Assembly (NCBI GenBank): GCA_023055355.1
Contig: JALJCS010000022.1
Span: 13,950,501-14,014,500 of the forward strand
Direction of reading: 5' to 3'
Length of the DNA stretch: 64,000 nucleotides
Origin: Agelaius tricolor
Taxonomy: Eukaryota; Chordata; Aves; Passeriformes; Icteridae
In this document: positions 51,120 to 64,000 of the stretch, piece by piece
Position numbering within the stretch: the first letter of the stretch is position 1
How the letters are laid out: the number at the start of each line of letters is the position of its first letter
Position numbers and translations under genes: made by a program
Notes under the pieces: model-generated
Database searches by the model: none
What the model saw: only the letters and a program-made list of their open reading frames with translations
Told to the model about the DNA's origin: nothing

Positions 51120-51865
51120 CCCGCCGGCTCTGTCAGGAGTTTGTGATGGCCCGGGGCCGGGCTGGGCTCCGTGTGAGGAGTTTGTGATGGCCCGGGGCCG
51201 GGCTGAGCTCTGTGTCAGGAGTTTTTGGTATCCCGGGACCGGGCTGGGCTCCGTGTCAGGAGTTTTTTCGTAGCCCCGAGCCGGGCTGGGCTCCATGTCA
51301 GGAGTTTTTGGTAGCCCGGAGCCAGGCTGGGCTCTGTGTGAGGAGTTTTTGGTGGCCCGGAGCAGGGCTGGGCTCTGTGTCAGGAGATTTTTGGTAGCCC
51401 GGGACCGGGCTGGGCTCTGTGTCAGGAGTTTTTGGTAGCCCGGGGCAGGGCTGGGCTCTTTGTCAGGAGTTTTTGGTATCCCGGGGCAGGGCTGGGCTCC
51501 GTGTCAGGAGTTTTTGGTATCCCGGGGCAGGGCTGGGCTCCATGTCAGGAGTTTTTTCGTAGCCCCGAGCCGGGCTGGGCTCTGTGTGAGGAGTTTTTGG
51601 TGGCCCGGAGCAGGGCTGGGCTCTGTGTCAGGAGTATTTTGGTAGCCCGGAGCCGGGCTGGGCTCTGTGTGAGGAGTTTTTTGGTAGCCCGGAGCCGGGC
51701 TGGGCTCTGTGTGAGGAGTTTTTTGGTAGCCCGGAGCCGGGCTGGGCTCCATGTCAGGAGTTTTTTGGTGGCCCGGAGCAGGGCTGGGCTCTGTGTCAGG
51801 AGTTTTTTGGTGGCCCGGAGCCGGGCTGGGCTCTGTGTCAGGAGTTTTTGGTAGCCCCGAGCCGG
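51120..51865. repeat. 41-43 bp minisatellite in the JAKMIP3 3'UTR, about 17 copies
   Basis: GTGTCAGGAGTTTTTGGTAG then CCCGGAGCCGGGCTGGGCTC units, with GTGAGG and TTTTTTCGTAG variants. CCCGGAGCCGGG can fold on itself. Confidence 0.95.
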
Positions 51866-52644
51866 GCTGAGCCGTGTCGGGTCTCGGCTGCTCGCTCCTC
51901 GCTCTGGCCCGGTGCATCCCTCACAAACCCCGTCTCCAAGCCCCGGGCTGGCGGTGGGGCTGTCCCGGCCCGGGGCGCTCCCGCGGTCGCTCCGTGCCCG
52001 GGGCGGGGGCAGCAGCCGGGCCGGGGGTGCCGCGGGCCGCCCCCCGCCCCAACCTGCCCCCGCTGCCGTGTGTGTGCCAGGCTGTGTGGACTGCCCGTTC
52101 CGGCTGCTGGAGGATGTGGCTGTAATTTCCAGTACTCTGCTCTATATCTGTAGCCTTCAGTGATTCCTTGAGTGCCTTACGTGGCTTGTGGACAGAATTC
52201 CTGACCAGGAGGAGAAAATGCTCCTGGACCGACGCCGGCTCCTTCGCACCCCTGTGCCCCTCGCCGGCAGCGTGCACAGGAAGAGATTTAGCTTCGACTC
52301 AGGAAATCGCCGTGTGAATATGTGTATTAAACCCTGTATGATGTGCTGTACAGTTTATAAAAAGGGACTGTTGTAAACTTATGCAAAACGTAACACAGAG
52401 AAGATGGAGGTTTTTGGTGCACTGGCTGGCGTGCCGTGACCCGTGTCCTCTAATCCTACTCCAGAATCATATCCAAAATACAGAACGCTGGGTTCAGTGC
52501 TGCGACAGCAACCGACAGCCCGAAAACGGGGGCTGGAGAGTTCGACTAGAGAATTTTACAGATATTTTTGTATTGTGATTCCTATGATATATATCGAGAG
52601 ACTTTCTATTCCTTTGTAAAATACATAAATTATTGTCAATTTTA

Positions 52645-52650
52645 ATTAAA
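52645..52650 (+). terminator. JAKMIP3: JAKMIP3 polyadenylation signal ATTAAA
   Basis: ATTAAA is the commonest variant of AATAAA. It closes a strongly AT-rich stretch (about 52560-52670) and GC-rich DPYSL4 promoter DNA begins within about 40 bases. TGTTTTAAACC just after it may be the T-rich downstream element. Cleavage is expected near 52660-52670. Confidence 0.65.
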
Positions 52651-52984
52651 AAGATCTGTTTTAAACCTTCAAATTAGATGAACTGGTTTGGGTTTGAGGG
52701 GATGGGGGAGCTGGGCTGTGACACCGGCCCGGCTGGGGACCGGGAGATGCCCGGGAGGGCTCGGGGTGGGGGCGTTCACCCGCTCCCCGCGCAGCCAACC
52801 CCGCGCTGTCTCTGCCATCACAGACGCCGGAGATGTCACCTCGCGGTCGCACGCGGGGCCGGGCACGGCTGGATGGGCACCGGGAGGGGCGGGGGTCCTT
52901 GGGCGGCTCTTAACGCGGCGCGGGGCTCGCCTCGCCAGGGCGAGCGGCTGCGGGAGCGGCTGCGGGAGCGGCGGTGCGGGGCCC

Positions 52985-64000
<11,016 letters not shown>

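Larger units (their letters stand above)
50165..52665 (+). other. JAKMIP3: JAKMIP3 probable terminal exon: short alternative C-terminus plus 3'UTR
   Basis: The acceptor TTGTTTTTCAG precedes 50165. From either the 42-nt exon or directly from exon 20, the phase-0 reading is GKRTVTG then TAA (50186-50188). What follows looks like untranslated DNA: AT-rich stretches, a TGTAAATA motif, a 41-43 bp minisatellite at 51120-51865, and a conserved-looking AT-rich end with ATTAAA at 52645. Its extent as one continuous exon is inferred. A weaker alternative acceptor (TTATTCTGTAG) ends at 50339. Confidence 0.6.

Overview
This window is vertebrate nuclear DNA, almost certainly from a bird and probably a songbird. 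Introns are short and GC-rich, and GT-AG exons spell two neuronal genes. The interspersed repeats are mostly 3' fragments of CR1, the main avian LINE, plus LTR pieces of a kind I associate with passerines (recognised from memory, not by search). Very many GC-rich minisatellites suggest a gene-dense, recombination-rich chromosome end or small chromosome; that last point is inference.

Layout, all genes on the + strand. Positions 1-12557 hold no coding exon I can support: tandem arrays, CR1 fragments and unique AT-rich DNA lying upstream of, or in the first intron of, JAKMIP3. Positions 12558-39489 hold 21 coding exons of JAKMIP3 (NECC2). They join in phase 0 throughout into 844 codons, which matches my recollection of the mammalian protein length. 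The protein is a long coiled coil with a C-terminal hydrophobic tail. A probable terminal exon and 3'UTR lie at 50165-52665, ending in an ATTAAA signal. About 320 bp later the first coding exon of DPYSL4 (CRMP3) begins, inside a CpG-rich promoter region at about 52700-54400. Two alternative first exons (long 1a, short 1b) splice to ten shared exons. The gene runs off the window after residue 427 of the short isoform, about three exons short of its end.

The two genes work in related settings. JAKMIP proteins are neuronal/neuroendocrine coiled-coil proteins linked to microtubules, Janus kinases and Golgi/vesicle membranes. CRMPs are enzyme-dead dihydropyrimidinase relatives that bind tubulin and act in growth-cone signalling. 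JAKMIP-DPYSL neighbours occur three times in vertebrate genomes (JAKMIP1-CRMP1, JAKMIP2-DPYSL3, JAKMIP3-DPYSL4), as expected from ancient genome duplication.

The most interesting signals are in splicing architecture. (1) The exon encoding the JAKMIP3 membrane tail doubles as the polypyrimidine tract of a second in-frame acceptor that reads the same bases in another frame and removes the tail. (2) Several minisatellites lie against splice sites. One multiplies a 5' splice site about eleven-fold after JAKMIP3 coding exon 16, and another triplicates a whole branch-point/pyrimidine/AG module before DPYSL4 exon 4. No transposase, CRISPR, bacterial or tRNA feature was seen.
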